NCBI GenBank assembly: GCA_021030915.1
Contig: JAGEMR010000012.1
Coordinates: forward strand, 62,001 to 126,000
Length of the DNA stretch: 64,000 nt
From: Astrothelium macrocarpum
Taxonomy: Eukaryota > Ascomycota > Dothideomycetes > Trypetheliales > Trypetheliaceae
Reading direction: 5' to 3'
Part shown: in pieces, positions 41,285 through 52,862 of the stretch
Layout: every line of letters begins with the position of its first letter
Numbering within the stretch: the stretch's first letter is position 1
Notes under the pieces: model-generated
The model's input: the letters and a program-made list of their open reading frames with translations, nothing else
The model's database searches: none
Told to the model about the DNA's origin: nothing
Translations under genes and position numbers: made by a program

Positions 41285-43087
41285 TCATCGCAACTTGAAC
41301 AACTGGGGCTCAAGATCACAGGGTCTTCCCTCAGTAAGGTCGAGGACAGCAGCTGTGCCGATAAGATAATGAAGACCGTCAGGTAAGGACCTCAGAACCA
41401 CTGAGTATTCGAACCGCAGGAATACTGCTATCCAGTCGCCCGGTCGGGACTCTTTTGGTACAATAGCGATGTGTCCGTTGTTGGTGAAGCAAATACGATG
41501 GCCCCAGGGATTGGCGCCAAGGAAGGAACGCCCGTCGGAGCCCAAATCTTCAGGTTTTTCGAGAAGCGTTTTCCGTAATTTTTCAATGTTGCGAAGGAGA
41601 GGTGCCGCTTTGCCGTCTCCTAGCCACCTGCTGTATCGCGCCAGTAATCGCAAAAGCGCCTCAAGTCTTGTAGAGAGTTGTGGATAACGAGAACTTTCCG
41701 TTCGGTATACAAGAGCCCACACGTCAGTGTACCATCGAGTCACCTCTGTTGCATCGGCTACGATGTCGCCGTGAGACCTCAAAGGCCGCGTCGTGCATTC
41801 GATGCGGCCAACCCGGGCTCCTCGCAGGTGAAGCTGACTCACCTCCCCTCTCTGTATTACAGATGGCTTCCAGGATAGATAGGATGCTTGTCCATATATT
41901 AGCAGGCCTGTTGACCGAATATATGTTGAATTGTTGAGCTGGTCTTCAATATATGTGGGAGGCAATTTCATATTTGAACGACTGACGCAAGGCCTTATGT
42001 AAATAGACCAGTCCGGCACCCAGGAAGCCATATTCTTTTGTCTCTGGAAGCCAATACCACCAAAACGTAGAAGTTGGAATGCGCTTCGTGGGTCTTGCTG
42101 TATCTGACTCGCGGCAAAGCGCGTATAGACGGTCCCTATACTAACCTTATAGTCGATTTCGAAATTCAGAACTAATAGGGAGGAAAGCGCATATATCCGA
42201 TCGCGTTCGTCGGTTGCTTTGAATGTTCGTAATCTATCAAGCATTTCACAGAGGGTCGAGGAGTATTCAGTCTGACCGAAATTATCGAAGCATTTTTTAA
42301 TGTCGGCCCAACCTCCCAGCAAGCCAAATCTGTCCCAGACTTTTTGTCCCATGCGACCAAGACCATCTTCGTAATATATGTACACCAACGCAGCCGAAAA
42401 CATAAATTTGACACCGTCACGGAGGAATGAGGCATCGAACGCACGTTTGCCGATCACAAAGACAGCATCTCTCGAAAGCAAAAGTTCCTGAAGTACCCAC
42501 ACTCGGCTAAACCACGCGTAGTCGTATAGACATAAGAATGATTCGAATACGTCTGGCGAGGGCATCCACTTCCGAAATAATGTAACGCCATTTTGCGCGT
42601 GCGCGATTTGGCAGCGATGTATGTAGGCCCTAATAATACCCAGACGCTCGAGTGCAGTACGTGACGCGTCAGTCTCTTCTCCTAAATAAATGACCACTTT
42701 GGACGCTCCGGAAAAGATACTCCCCATATTTCCAACTTGCTGCCCTCGCTCGTGCAAATCATCTTGATTTATACAAATTGCATCAACCCATAAATCAAGA
42801 GTATTATTCTCCTCTCGTATTGCTTTGAAAAATTTGAACAAATTTGGTCTGATGGCGAAACGCATTCCGTTCAGTGAAATCCAACAAGAGTTGGGTTCTG
42901 ATCCCCATGTATATGACATGGCATTATACTTGGCCTTGACATCTTGAAGACGTGCTGGGCGCAGGGAGCACTTGATTTGATCGTCGGGGAGCTTGCTAGG
43001 TTCTAATGTTAATATCCGGATCCATGTACCCTTGGGAAGTGGATCGTAACGGTAACAGCAGGCATTGGGAGGCTTCTCGAAAGCCAT
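41285..43087 (-). CDS. HET-domain (heterokaryon incompatibility) protein
   Basis: Single exon, 600 residues, from ATG 43087 (MAFEKPPN); a GTG six codons earlier is not used. HET-domain blocks in order: YNAMSYTWGSEP (about 58-69), LWVDAICINQDDLHERGQQV (about 98-117), IFSGASKVVIYLGEE, and WFSRVWVLQELLLSRDAVFV (about 190-210). The rest has TDERDRIYALSSLL and a C-terminal region with GDWIAVFLRFEYSVVLR and a terminal LLI-type end, as in many stand-alone HET proteins. HET domains trigger programmed cell death on non-self fusion; whether this one is a functional incompatibility gene is inference. It sits beside an ankyrin relic and an Hsp70-like gene. Confidence 0.9.
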   Translation of the reverse strand: MAFEKPPNACCYRYDPLPKGTWIRILTLEPSKLPDDQIKCSLRPARLQDVKAKYNAMSYTWGSEPNSCWISLNGMRFAIRPNLFKFFKAIREENNTLDLWVDAICINQDDLHERGQQVGNMGSIFSGASKVVIYLGEETDASRTALERLGIIRAYIHRCQIAHAQNGVTLFRKWMPSPDVFESFLCLYDYAWFSRVWVLQELLLSRDAVFVIGKRAFDASFLRDGVKFMFSAALVYIYYEDGLGRMGQKVWDRFGLLGGWADIKKCFDNFGQTEYSSTLCEMLDRLRTFKATDERDRIYALSSLLVLNFEIDYKVSIGTVYTRFAASQIQQDPRSAFQLLRFGGIGFQRQKNMASWVPDWSIYIRPCVSRSNMKLPPTYIEDQLNNSTYIRSTGLLIYGQASYLSWKPSVIQRGEVSQLHLRGARVGRIECTTRPLRSHGDIVADATEVTRWYTDVWALVYRTESSRYPQLSTRLEALLRLLARYSRWLGDGKAAPLLRNIEKLRKTLLEKPEDLGSDGRSFLGANPWGHRICFTNNGHIAIVPKESRPGDWIAVFLRFEYSVVLRSLPDGLHYLIGTAAVLDLTEGRPCDLEPQLFKLR

Positions 43088-44275
43088 GTCTGTAGGCTGG
43101 CCCACCGTTGTAAGTTATATCAACGCTCATAGTGTACTTGAGACAAGGACAGGGGGTACATGGATCTGGAACATGTTGGAGCAGTGTATGCTGGTCAAGC
43201 ATGTGAAAGTAGATAGCGAATTGAAGAGAATTGGAAGTTTTCCGCGACGCGATAAACACGAACGCACGACCCACGGACACGTCCGATGATAACGAGCCAC
43301 GAACTCCATCCCATTCATAATCTCCAAGTATGCTGAGGCTCCCGTCCAAGAAGCTTGGATCAAGACCAATAAAGCTATTGGACTTCCTCGTGCATCCAAA
43401 CTTACAAGGCTACCTTGCCCAGATAGGACCACTCTGATCGTTACCCGCTAGATGCAGAAGTGCGACTTCTATCTAAGATAGCTGACTGCCCTAGCCAAGC
43501 CTTCCAAAATCCAGTATCTGGCTTGTTCGCTGCTCGTCTGGTCTATTCTTCTCCATCTTTCCTCAATCTGACTCCAAACGCGCCACTTGAATTCTATGGC
43601 TATGTCGTTTTAGTGTCTCATTCACGCATGCTCAGTGTCTTTCTCTATTTTCACAACGAGTTGATAACTCATAAACCTTAATATCTACGCGAGACCTATC
43701 AACTCGTTCGTCATCGAGTCAACAGACAATCATTTCCACCTTGTGTGCTTACTTTTCAAAGCTGACAATCGACGACCAGATAGAGCCTCCGACTTGAAGA
43801 TCCTCGATATACATGCCTCTACTACCTACTGTCTTTCGTTCCTCCGCCAGTGACCTTCAAGCTTCTCAATTTTCGTCGCGACCATCTCTCCACACACGTT
43901 CTGGGATTCGGAAGGATGGTCGTTGATGGCTGTTGGCACCTGGTTGGACACAAGGCACTATAGGTGGGACCTCTCGCTGAATCCCATAGTGGAAGTCTGT
44001 GAATAGCCAATGTGTGGGTGCACCGACAACCCGCTCCTCATGGAACACGTTATCACACAATCTATATACGGGGCTTAATCTAAAGCCAGATTACTTTGTG
44101 AACGTTTAGTAAATTCCGAGAGAAAAATAAAAGGCTCTGCTCGATGGAGATCGAAATCTGCCTAAACGAGAAACTATTTCTCGCAAATAGCCAATCCTCC
44201 TTCACAACTTCTGACAGATCCATTACTGATAGAATCCAAGATCAGTTCAAAAACCTCGTTACTAACAAAGGTTCG
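43088..44275. other. Intergenic, no supported gene
   Basis: Between the HET promoter and the Hsp70-like 3' end. Open frames on the minus strand at 43127-43432 and 43822-44060 lack recognisable content. No repeat or RNA seen. Confidence 0.5.
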
Positions 44276-46517
44276 TTAATATTCGGCACCTATTTTCGCA
44301 TATTCTTTTCCTCCGGAAAGTAGACTAAAAACCATTGGGCCACTCTCGATTGATACAAGCAATTTATAGTGCACTTCCCAAACCTCAAATTTGTTTCCAT
44401 CAGTATCGACGCGAGATTTCTTCTTGATAGACTCTCGAGGAATCTTTGAAAGATCTGTTTTAAGTAAACAATTTTGTGTGATTCCGGCTTGAGCTAATAA
44501 TGTTAGTTAAGCTTTCAATCAACTTGTGTTAAGATTTCGGGGCTAATATAGGAGATCGACTTTTACCTTTTTCCAAATAAACAGGCGCTGGCTCCGTCGC
44601 GCTTTCAAGTAGGCGGTCCTGAAACACCAAGTCTTGACCAGATGGTTCGTGATCCCAAGAGCGATAGAAAGGGAATTCGATTTTTCTTGACCGCAGTAAA
44701 TCATCACCTTTTTCAATGTACCAAACCATTTTAGAAACGCGCCAAACACGTTCCGCTTTATCGAATTCTTTTGGTACGTCGAAATCTTCAATCGGATCAT
44801 ACAAGCTCAAAGCACATACACCGTAATGCTTAGGCGCTATATTCGTGGTGACTCTTGCCTCACTAGGAAGCTGGGACATCACAGCTCCCTTCACGATGGC
44901 CGACCATCTGTGAAACAAAGATTGAGTTTAGTTTGATGATAATAAAAGGGGGGAGTCGATCTTACGCGTCATTTGGTTGTATCACTTGAACGTCCATATG
45001 ACTATTGGAAATGCTTTCACAGAGGTATACACTGGATCCAAAACCGCCAACTAGGAAAATAGCCTGGATGAAATTAACTAAGATTTACACATTTCAACGC
45101 GGTTTTCTCACCTTTATGTCATAACCTTTAGGATGTTGGCTCTTCATCCGGCGAAGTCGTGCTTGCGTCGTCTGCTCATTTACCAATTTATTGATCTCCA
45201 TGAATATGGGCTCAAAAATAGTGTGCAGTGTGGGTCTGAATCATTGTATATCAGCCGTGCTTTTTACCGCCGCAAGTCAGAGTACATCTACGAGCTTACC
45301 CTGTCACAGTAATGGTGTCGGATTCGAGACCTTTTGGCGGATCATCTTTGAGGTTGGCTTTAGGAAAGTTGACATATTGGTCCTGATCATCTCTGGATCG
45401 AAAGCTGGGCTTAATGTTCTCCTCAAATGTTTTCATTGCAAGCCTATAACAGTCCTGATCTTGGAGATCCAAAAAGGCTCGCTCCCCAACGACAGTCTTT
45501 ACCCATTCCTCAAAACGCTTGTTGATCATGAGGGATCCAGCCAGGCCACCTCCGAAGCAGTCAGTCCAAGCTTTCTGGAATGTATTTTGGTAGCTCACCG
45601 GTTGAGGTAGTTAGCTCTGCGAGTTCAAAGGGATTCAAGTTTTTGATTTCATAGGAAATAAGGTCAACAGTACCCCCACCAGCGTCGCAGAGCACCAAGG
45701 CATCACCGACCTGATTTTGGTAAATACAAGTTATCATTACACTGACTGACATACCTCAAGGCCTCTATTTCCCATTTCATGAAGAGTGAAAAGCGCAGCA
45801 GCTTCCGGCTCCTTGATCAACTTGACGGGTGCGATGCCAGCATTACGTGCAGCCTGATAACGTAAGCATGAAAAAGGTACGCTAAGAGTTCAGCGGGTTA
45901 TGTAGGTGAGCCCACCCTCAAAGTCGCGTCCTTAGCCTTGTCTGACCATACTGCGGGAACCGACAGAACGTATTGTTTATCCAGTAGCTCAAGGTAGCTC
46001 TTTGGATACTTGGATTCAATCTTCATAAGTGCGTATTGGAAGACCGCACTAATGTAGTCTGAAGCAACTGACATAGCAGGTTTGCCAAGCCTCTTCAACT
46101 CTGCCTCTGTGTTTATTGCTGGAACGTACAGCGGCTTGGGCTGATCAGGGTCGAGCAACAGTTTGATCCCCTCAATGCGATCTTTGGTTGTGCGGTCAAG
46201 CTCGAAGCCCCACCTAAAGTCATTTGGAGTGTCATATTTTATTAATGTTGGACATTTGGGAGAGCTTTTTCCTTTTGCGCCTGGCCATTCATTAATCGTA
46301 TAGATTTTGTCTGGCTGGGTTGTGAAAGCATAAGCTACGCCACTGTATGTCGTACCAAAGTCCTGCGGAATTGTCAGTCAAAAGGTCAACGAGGTGTGAG
46401 ATTCAAAACAACCAAGCCTATGATGAGCCTTTCTGCGCCATCATTTTCACTAAGATTGGCATTTTTTAGATTGTCATTGAGGGAGTCAACTTCTGACCTC
46501 AGGCTGGAGGAATCCAT
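44276..46517 (-). CDS. Hsp70-like (HSPA12-type) actin-fold ATPase
   Basis: 597 residues in nine exons: 46517-46413, 46362-45916, 45853-45755, 45710-45599, 45549-45300, 45235-45112, 45063-44966, 44907-44567, 44493-44276; total 1794 nt, in frame. After a 35-residue acidic leader the phosphate-1 loop DFGTTYSGVAYAF appears, then VPAVWSDKAKDATLRAARNAG, EPEAAALFTLHEM, the phosphate-2 loop LCDAGGGTVDLISYEI (about 223-238), GGLAGSLMINKRFEEWV, and the adenosine motif IFLVGGFGSSVYL (about 381-393). There is no canonical Hsp70 substrate domain or EEVD tail; the C-terminus is a beta-rich domain of about 150 residues (VWEVHYKLLVSIESGPMVFSLL). Fungal genomes carry many such divergent Hsp70-like proteins, of unknown function. 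Divergent from the coiled-coil gene at 47097. Confidence 0.9.
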
Positions 46518-47096
46518 CTCTGCGCTACCAAATGATGATTAGAAAGGGAAGATAATCGGTGAAGAAGACCAAGGGTCCATTATTTAAAGAGAAACTATCG
46601 CAAGGCTGAAGTTGGGCCGGAAGCCTCGTTGCCGCCAATCTCCATGACTCGCATTTGTCTGTATCACGTCGTGACTGCTGCAACTGGCAAGCGTTACGGA
46701 TTCTAATTGGTCACGACCTCTGGCCTTGTGAAGTCAAAAAAGCTATGCTGGACCTGGGCGGATCGATAATTGGCGAAATTGCTTTTTGCGATAAGCGCTC
46801 GCTCAGCTGGCACAGGGTGATGCATGTTGGTTGAACACGCAAAAAGCCTCTATGCGGGGAATGGCTTATTTGGGGCACAAGTTAGGCAACAACATGATCT
46901 TTCTCAGAAATGGAATCCGGTGGTCGATGCTCACACAAGGCTGAACATACCCCGCAAGAGCTCTGCTAGAAAATATGCCGGCTGCCCTTTGAGTGAGCAA
47001 ATCCCCAAAGCGAACACTGCCTGGAACGATTCAAACACTCATCTTTTGCAAATTGTTCATTGAAGGAACGTCGAAGTGACACTCACGTCCCCAGCA
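46518..47096. promoter_or_regulatory. Divergent promoter, Hsp70-like and coiled-coil genes
   Basis: 579 bases between two start codons pointing apart. No gene is supported inside. Shared control of the pair is inferred only from arrangement. Confidence 0.5.
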
Positions 47097-48422
47097 ATGG
47101 CGGCGCCTGGTGAAAGAGCGCCTTTATCAGTCTCAAATATCCCAAAGGATGGGCTAGCCTTACAAACGTACATAGCCGAAAGGGTGGACACAATCTACGA
47201 TTGCATTCAGAAATCTAACGCAAGCCTTGAAGCGAATCTACCTGGCGCGTTCAGTCAGATGGTAAAGGTAGAGCTAGATCACGCGTTACGCTTGACTGAG
47301 GTAGGACTTACAGTGTTTCATCCGTAGCTGGAATTGACCTTGTTTTAGCAACATAGCAACCAACCACAAGTCAACGATATGCAGCTCGTCCAGATGCAGG
47401 AGCAGATCGCAGGATTGAATTCTGCAAAAGAGCAACTGGAACAGCGAATTCACCAGCAAAATGCTCAAATCGACAATCTCGAGAAACAGTCAAAAGTCCA
47501 AAAGGATGCGCCTGAAAGGAAAATCGAACAGTTGCAGCGACAGATTACGAATCTAAACATGGAGCTGAGCAAAAAAGCCCAAGAAGCTCGAAAACTACAT
47601 GGAATCATCTTACAGAGCGGCCAGGAAAGTTCAGACGTGTCCGATGAGGAGATCACCAAGCGATTCAACGAATTGAGTTATGAAATCCTACGTATTGTCA
47701 ACAAGCATTTTTCTGAAAACAAAACATTTGTGGGGCAATTGAGAGGTTTAACTAAAGAAGATAGGATTTTGTATTTGAGGGCACTCGTTGCGGATGAGAT
47801 ATACTTCTCTTTGTTTGGCCCTTCGGTGAAGCTTTTCGGACTCGATGTCGATCGGGAGAAGGCGCAAGCCGACTTCGAGGACAAACTAAGGGAACGTAAT
47901 GGTAAAAATACCTTTTTGCCAAATTTCACAATGAGTGTCTGGTTGACAAAAGTAATTCTAGTACCCCAAGACGCAATTGACGACTGGAGGATCCAGACTG
48001 TCAAAGTGTCTCGAAAGATGCAGCTCAAGAAGAGGCTGTATCGTCCGACGTCTCTTTCTGACCTGATCTATAGAGACCTTCGAGACTGCGGCAAGACTCA
48101 AGATAAGGAGGCAGTAAAAGCATCGACACAAGATTTGGACGAGCTCTGTATCAAAGCATTTGAACTTGCCTTGACGTTCCGTGGATTAAGCTCGAAATTT
48201 GAGTGGGGCCAAGGAGAGTCCCCAAACATGGTACCTTTGACCGACGTAGAGCTCATAGGTCCCTTCAACATGAAATCTAGTGCGGAGCAGCCCAAGCCCG
48301 TACGTATCCTGTTCGGGCCGCTGTGGAAGATAATTGATGGAGAACGGATCCTGCTGCGAAAGGGCGAGGTCCTGGATGGTAGTGACCTGCCTCCAAGCAC
48401 AACAAAAGGATCGCGTAGATGA
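47097..48422 (+). CDS. Unknown coiled-coil protein
   Basis: 425 residues in two exons, 47097-47300 and 47349-48422, with a 48-nt intron. Residues about 80-165 form a coiled coil rich in Gln, Glu and Lys (QEQIAGLNSAKEQLEQRI, KIEQLQRQITNLNMELSKKA). It is followed by SDEEITKRFNELSYEILRIVNKHF, a helical domain with a pattern common in uncharacterised fungal proteins, and a C-terminal part with WRIQTVKVSRKM, VRILFGPLWKII and a final basic TTKGSRR. No membrane segment or signal peptide. Function unknown. Its divergent partner is the Hsp70-like ATPase, so the two may be co-expressed. Confidence 0.75.
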
Positions 48423-49639
48423 AGCCTGAAATGGGATCTCAGAGAGTGTCTTGTTTCCTCAAATTGTATGGAAAGTAGGTCTAGAGAATTTCAGTATCAA
48501 AATAGAATATTCGACGGACTTCTACGTGGCCGGCCACAGCGGGGAGGTCCGTGTTCGGACTAGGATAATCCTCCGATTCTTGAGCTCTGTTTCTCAACCA
48601 TATGGATTATTCGACCTACGTACGGCTTCTCGTCATATCTATGTGTCAATTAGATTCTTCAATTCAGTGGGCATAGTCACGAGGATTTACCAAGGCTTGT
48701 TAAGATGTAAGCTCGGTGGATCGAAGAAGTCCCGCTCGAAAGCTCGCGAGGCTGACGCGCGTTGTCATTTATGACTACCGGAGGGCACAAATTCAGCTCA
48801 CTTGGTAGGAAATCCACAGGTTTGCCATCTTTCATCGGAACCCAATTGTAACAGCTTCCATTAAGAGGTTGTGGACCAATCCCAGTCAGCTTTCTGTTTA
48901 AACTTGAACTTGGTATCTATACGAAATTTTTCAATGGAAACAGTGTATTTGACGCATTCCTAATTTCGTTTTCATGTAGTGAAAGCGAGTAACTTTCGCT
49001 CACCTAGTTTTGGAGAGCGAGCGATCTTTTGATGTTAGCAAACTTTAAGCTTAGATATTGCTGTACCTCTCATCTTGCATAAAGATAACCTTTGCTAGAT
49101 GCATGCATCCGGCGATTGCACTTATTCAGCTGTGGCGGGGTACCGCAGAGTTCTAGGAATCTCGTCCCTCTAAAAGAGCTGCATCCAGTCATTCTCCGCA
49201 GATGCTCATAGGTCATGTTCCTGTATATGACCAAGTCATTTACGACCGTTGATCGTGAAAGTCGGTCAATATAAGAAGCTTTCATGAATCGAAGACAACT
49301 GAGGCTGACTGAGCAATTTTCCAATCGCTAAGCGTAGTGATCTTCTGCTACTCATGCTTCATTTAGCCCGCTGTTTACCACCTGTTCCTGAATCCATTTT
49401 TCTCATTCAATCAAGCTAGATAAGCACAGACCATAAGAATTCGCTCAGGTGCCGTACCGCGTATGGGCATTCGATAATAATTCGGTTGCCTAAAATTCGT
49501 AAGACTTTTACGAAAGCCTTGAAGTAGAGAGAGTACTTTCTTTCTACCCGGAATCTTTTGCCTTAGAATCGATTTGTAGCTTTAGTTTATGTTCTAGCTT
49601 GTCTAACTACCCTTCTCCGTATTGCCCTCAGTATTAAAC
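48423..49639. other. Intergenic, no supported gene
   Basis: About 1.2 kb, AT-rich in its right half. It includes the proline iminopeptidase leader near 49550-49639. Nothing else is supported. Confidence 0.5.
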
Positions 49640-50733
49640 ATGGCTCAACCAAAAGCTCCAGAGGGGATGATCCCGTTCGATGTACCAAGCGCTGGAAAGA
49701 AATGTGAAACTTGGTATAAAGTGGTTGGCGACCTTGGTACGCATCCGCCATTGTTATCTACTGATCGAATCAATTCATAGTTCCTAACTCTCTTAGTAGA
49801 ACACTCAGACGTTGTCCCTGTCATCGCTGTCCATGGCGGACCAGGCGCAGCACACGAGTGCATGCTTTCTTTCACCGACCTCCATACAAAATATGGCATT
49901 CCCGTCATTTTCTATGACCAGGTCGGATGTGGCAATTCAACTCGACTGCGGGAAAAAGCCGGCGATGAAGGCTTTTGGACTGTTCAGCTTTTCGTCGACG
50001 AGCTCGAGAATCTCGTCGATTTCTTTGGATTACGCCAGCGAGGATTTGATCTGTTAGGGCAAAGTTGGGGTGGCATGCTAGGTGGGGTCTATGGCGCCCG
50101 GCAGCCTGCAGGTTTGAGAAGATTGATATTGGCGAACGCGCCAAGTAGCACTTCGCTTCTTCAGAAAGGAGAGAGAGCGCTTGTGGAGAAGTTGCCTGCT
50201 GAGGTTCGTGAGGCGATCGAGAAAGGCGAGCAAACAGGCGACTACGAAAGTGAGGCATACAAGAAAGCTTGTTTCGTCTTTTACCGCAAACACCTTTGTC
50301 GTCTTGAGCCATGGCCACCGGAGGTATCAAAGGCTCTAGAACATCTGGCAGAGGATCCTACTGTCTATTCAACCATGTGCGTACACGCAGCAGCTTATGA
50401 CAGATTGCGTTGGAAAAGCATGAAGATACTGACCAGCTTTTTCCTAGGTACGGACCTTCAGAGCTCACGTGTACAGGTAACTTGAAGGAGTGGGAAGGTT
50501 GGTCCGAAGCGCACAAGATTCAAATACCTACGCTGCTCATAAACGGTCGATATGATGAAGTCCAAGACATTTCTGTAGCACCCTGGTTCTTCCATATTCC
50601 TAAGGTGAAGTGGATCCAGCTAGAAAACTCTAGTCACATGTCTCACTACGAGGAGAGAACCCGTGTTATGGAATTTGTAGGTGCTTTTCTGGGTAGTAAA
50701 AAGGCCGAATCAGAAGTTGATCATGCTGTTTAG
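49640..50733 (+). CDS. Proline iminopeptidase-like alpha/beta hydrolase (S33)
   Basis: 320 residues in three exons: 49640-49736, 49797-50376, 50448-50733. The oxyanion-hole motif HGGPG (about 45-49), the nucleophile elbow GQSWGG with Ser122, Asp262 in INGRYDEV and His289 in NSSHMSHYE make a complete S33 triad. FYDQVGCGNSTRL and NEG/GE-type cap residues fit proline iminopeptidases, which remove N-terminal proline from peptides; fungal relatives also hydrolyse other amides, so the substrate is uncertain. No signal peptide: cytosolic. The second intron (50377-50447) falls in a loop between SYST and YGPSELTC. Confidence 0.9.
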
Positions 50734-51392
50734 CTGGGCAAGGGAGACTGGATGGTGCCACTTGGGTGAAACCCTAAGATGCACTGGTGTGAGCTTTCAT
50801 TCGGACCTAAAGGTATGAGCATTTGGCAGTCAGGTAGATAGATAATAATGGATATCGTTTTGAAAATCCACCTTCACATCTGCAAACAATACTGCATGTC
50901 CGTCTTTCTGCTGTCGATTTGAATATTCCAAAATCGTTCTTTGTATCAAATTTCCGCTGTTCGGCTAGCTCTATCCCGGTGTGGGCTGAGATTGAAGACT
51001 TGACTGCGTGATAGAGAATCTCGAGCAATGTTTTGTTCGATTCTATTTTCCTGAAAGACGATTGCTGCATCCGGGGCAACGCGGTGTAAACAACAAACGT
51101 CAGACTGTAAACAATGCGCAAGCAATCTTCCCATACAAATCTCTACCCGATGATTCTCAACAACCGTAAAGCATTGTACGCTGATTTTACTTTTCATTTG
51201 ATTTAGAGGATATTTCTGAGCTTGTGTACCAATATTCTCGAAATAACCTCGCTGGTGATGGAGCCCCCTCGGTTTGAAAAGCTGAACGATTGAACGAAAA
51301 AGTTTCCCGATTGGGTAATTTCTCGCTTACGTCCGTTTCATGGTTCGCAGCAAATTTCCACGTCCACCAACTGCAACGTACGCCAAGCTTCA
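50734..51392. other. Intergenic, iminopeptidase to LYS12
   Basis: No supported gene. Open frames on the minus strand (50807-51121, 50946-51197, 51187-51456) overlap without motifs. The right part should hold the LYS12 promoter. Confidence 0.5.
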
Positions 51393-52519
51393 ATGGCTGC
51401 AAGAACATTACGAATAGGTACAGAACCTCATTCTCTTGATGATAGACATCTAACAAAGTCTCTCAAGGTCTCATACCCGGCGACGGCATCGGTCGTGAAG
51501 TCATCCCAGCTGGCCGCCGCATCCTCGAAGCTCTCCCCAGCTCCCTCAACCTCAGATTCTCCTTTACAGACCTAGAAGCAGGATTCGAGACCTTTCAGAA
51601 GACTGGAAATGCGCTGCCTGAGAAGACTGTCGAGACGCTCAAACAGGAATGCGATGGTGCGCTCTTTGGCGCTGTGAGCTCGCCAACGACGAAGGTACAA
51701 GGATACTCAAGTCCAATCGTAGCATTAAGGAAGAGATTGGATCTATATGCAAATGTGCGACCAGTCAAGAGTGTTGGAAGTGGTGAAAAAGGAGGAAAGG
51801 TGGATTTGGTGATTGTAAGAGAAAATACGGAGGATCTTTACGTCAAGGAAGAGAAGACTTATGAGGGTTCAAATGGCAAGATTGCAGAAGCTATCAAGCG
51901 CACTTCTGAGAGCGCGAGCTTTAGGATAGCGCGCATGGCGGGCGACATTGCATTACGACGGCAACGAGTCAGGGAAACTGGCGCGGAGAGCATCCACCAA
52001 AAGCCATTAGTTACGGTCACGCACAAAAGCAATGTCCTGTCTCAAACTGATGGTCTTTTCCGTGAGACGGCGCGGAAAGCATTGGCACAATCCAGCTACA
52101 AAAGCGTGGGTGTCGAGGAACAAATCGTTGATTCTATGGTCTACAAACTCTTCCGCCAACCTTCGGCCTACGACGTAATTGTCGCACCCAATCTTTATGG
52201 CGACATACTCTCTGATGGAGCAGCAGCGCTCGTTGGGTCCCTTGGCCTTGTGCCTTCTGCCAATGTGGGAGACGGGTTCGCGATTGGGGAACCATGCCAT
52301 GGCAGTGCGCCAGATATTCACGGAAAAGGCATTGCAAATCCAATCGCAACGCTCAGGAGTGTAGGGCTAATGCTAGAGTTTCTGGAAGAGGAGAAGGCAG
52401 CCGCACTGATTTACCAAGCCGTGGATGGGAATCTAGAGGAAGGCAAGGTGTTAAGTCCTGATATGGGAGGCAAGGCTGGGACAGAGGATGTGGTGGAGGA
52501 CGTGTTAAAAAGATTATGA
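51393..52519 (+). CDS. LYS12: Homoisocitrate dehydrogenase
   Basis: Oxidative decarboxylation of homoisocitrate to 2-oxoadipate in the fungal alpha-aminoadipate lysine pathway, mitochondrial in yeast. 358 residues, exons 51393-51417 and 51468-52519; the intron interrupts the GLIPGDGIG nucleotide/substrate loop at residue 9. Beta-decarboxylating dehydrogenase motifs are complete: GDGIGREV, VRENTEDLYVKEE, THKSNVLSQTDGLF, APNLYGDILSD, and GSAPDIHGKGIANP. The ending KVLSPDMGGKAGTEDVVEDVLK is typical of fungal LYS12 rather than LEU2 or IDH. No long presequence is seen on this start. Confidence 0.92.
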
Positions 52520-52862
52520 GTAGAAGGATAAATGGTACTGTCAAAAATACAATTCGTTGCGCGCATGTGAATCGAAATATCAGGGTCTGGATGGAGTTGG
52601 AGATGAAACCGAAATGCCCCGCGTCATAACGTGTCGTGTATCACATGTGCGCGTTCAACCACTTCTTGCCTCATCCAGCGAACGAAAAACACGCTTTCTG
52701 ACCCAGGAAGTCACGAATCTAAATTAGAATATCCAGAAGGTATGTGCGCCAGTATCAAGTTACCAGCAATTCTTCAATTCTTCATTCATCTTCCTATTCC
52801 AATCATCGATACAGAGTCACTACATACATTTCAGCATCCATTTCTTGCAAAGCATAGTCGCA
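52520..52862. other. Intergenic, LYS12 to DUF1769 gene
   Basis: About 340 bases, no supported feature beyond 3' UTR and promoter. Confidence 0.5.

Noticed and set aside
43088..43105. Upstream start of the HET protein at 43105
   Set aside because: The codon is GTG; the first ATG in frame is at 43087 and leaves the HET domain intact.
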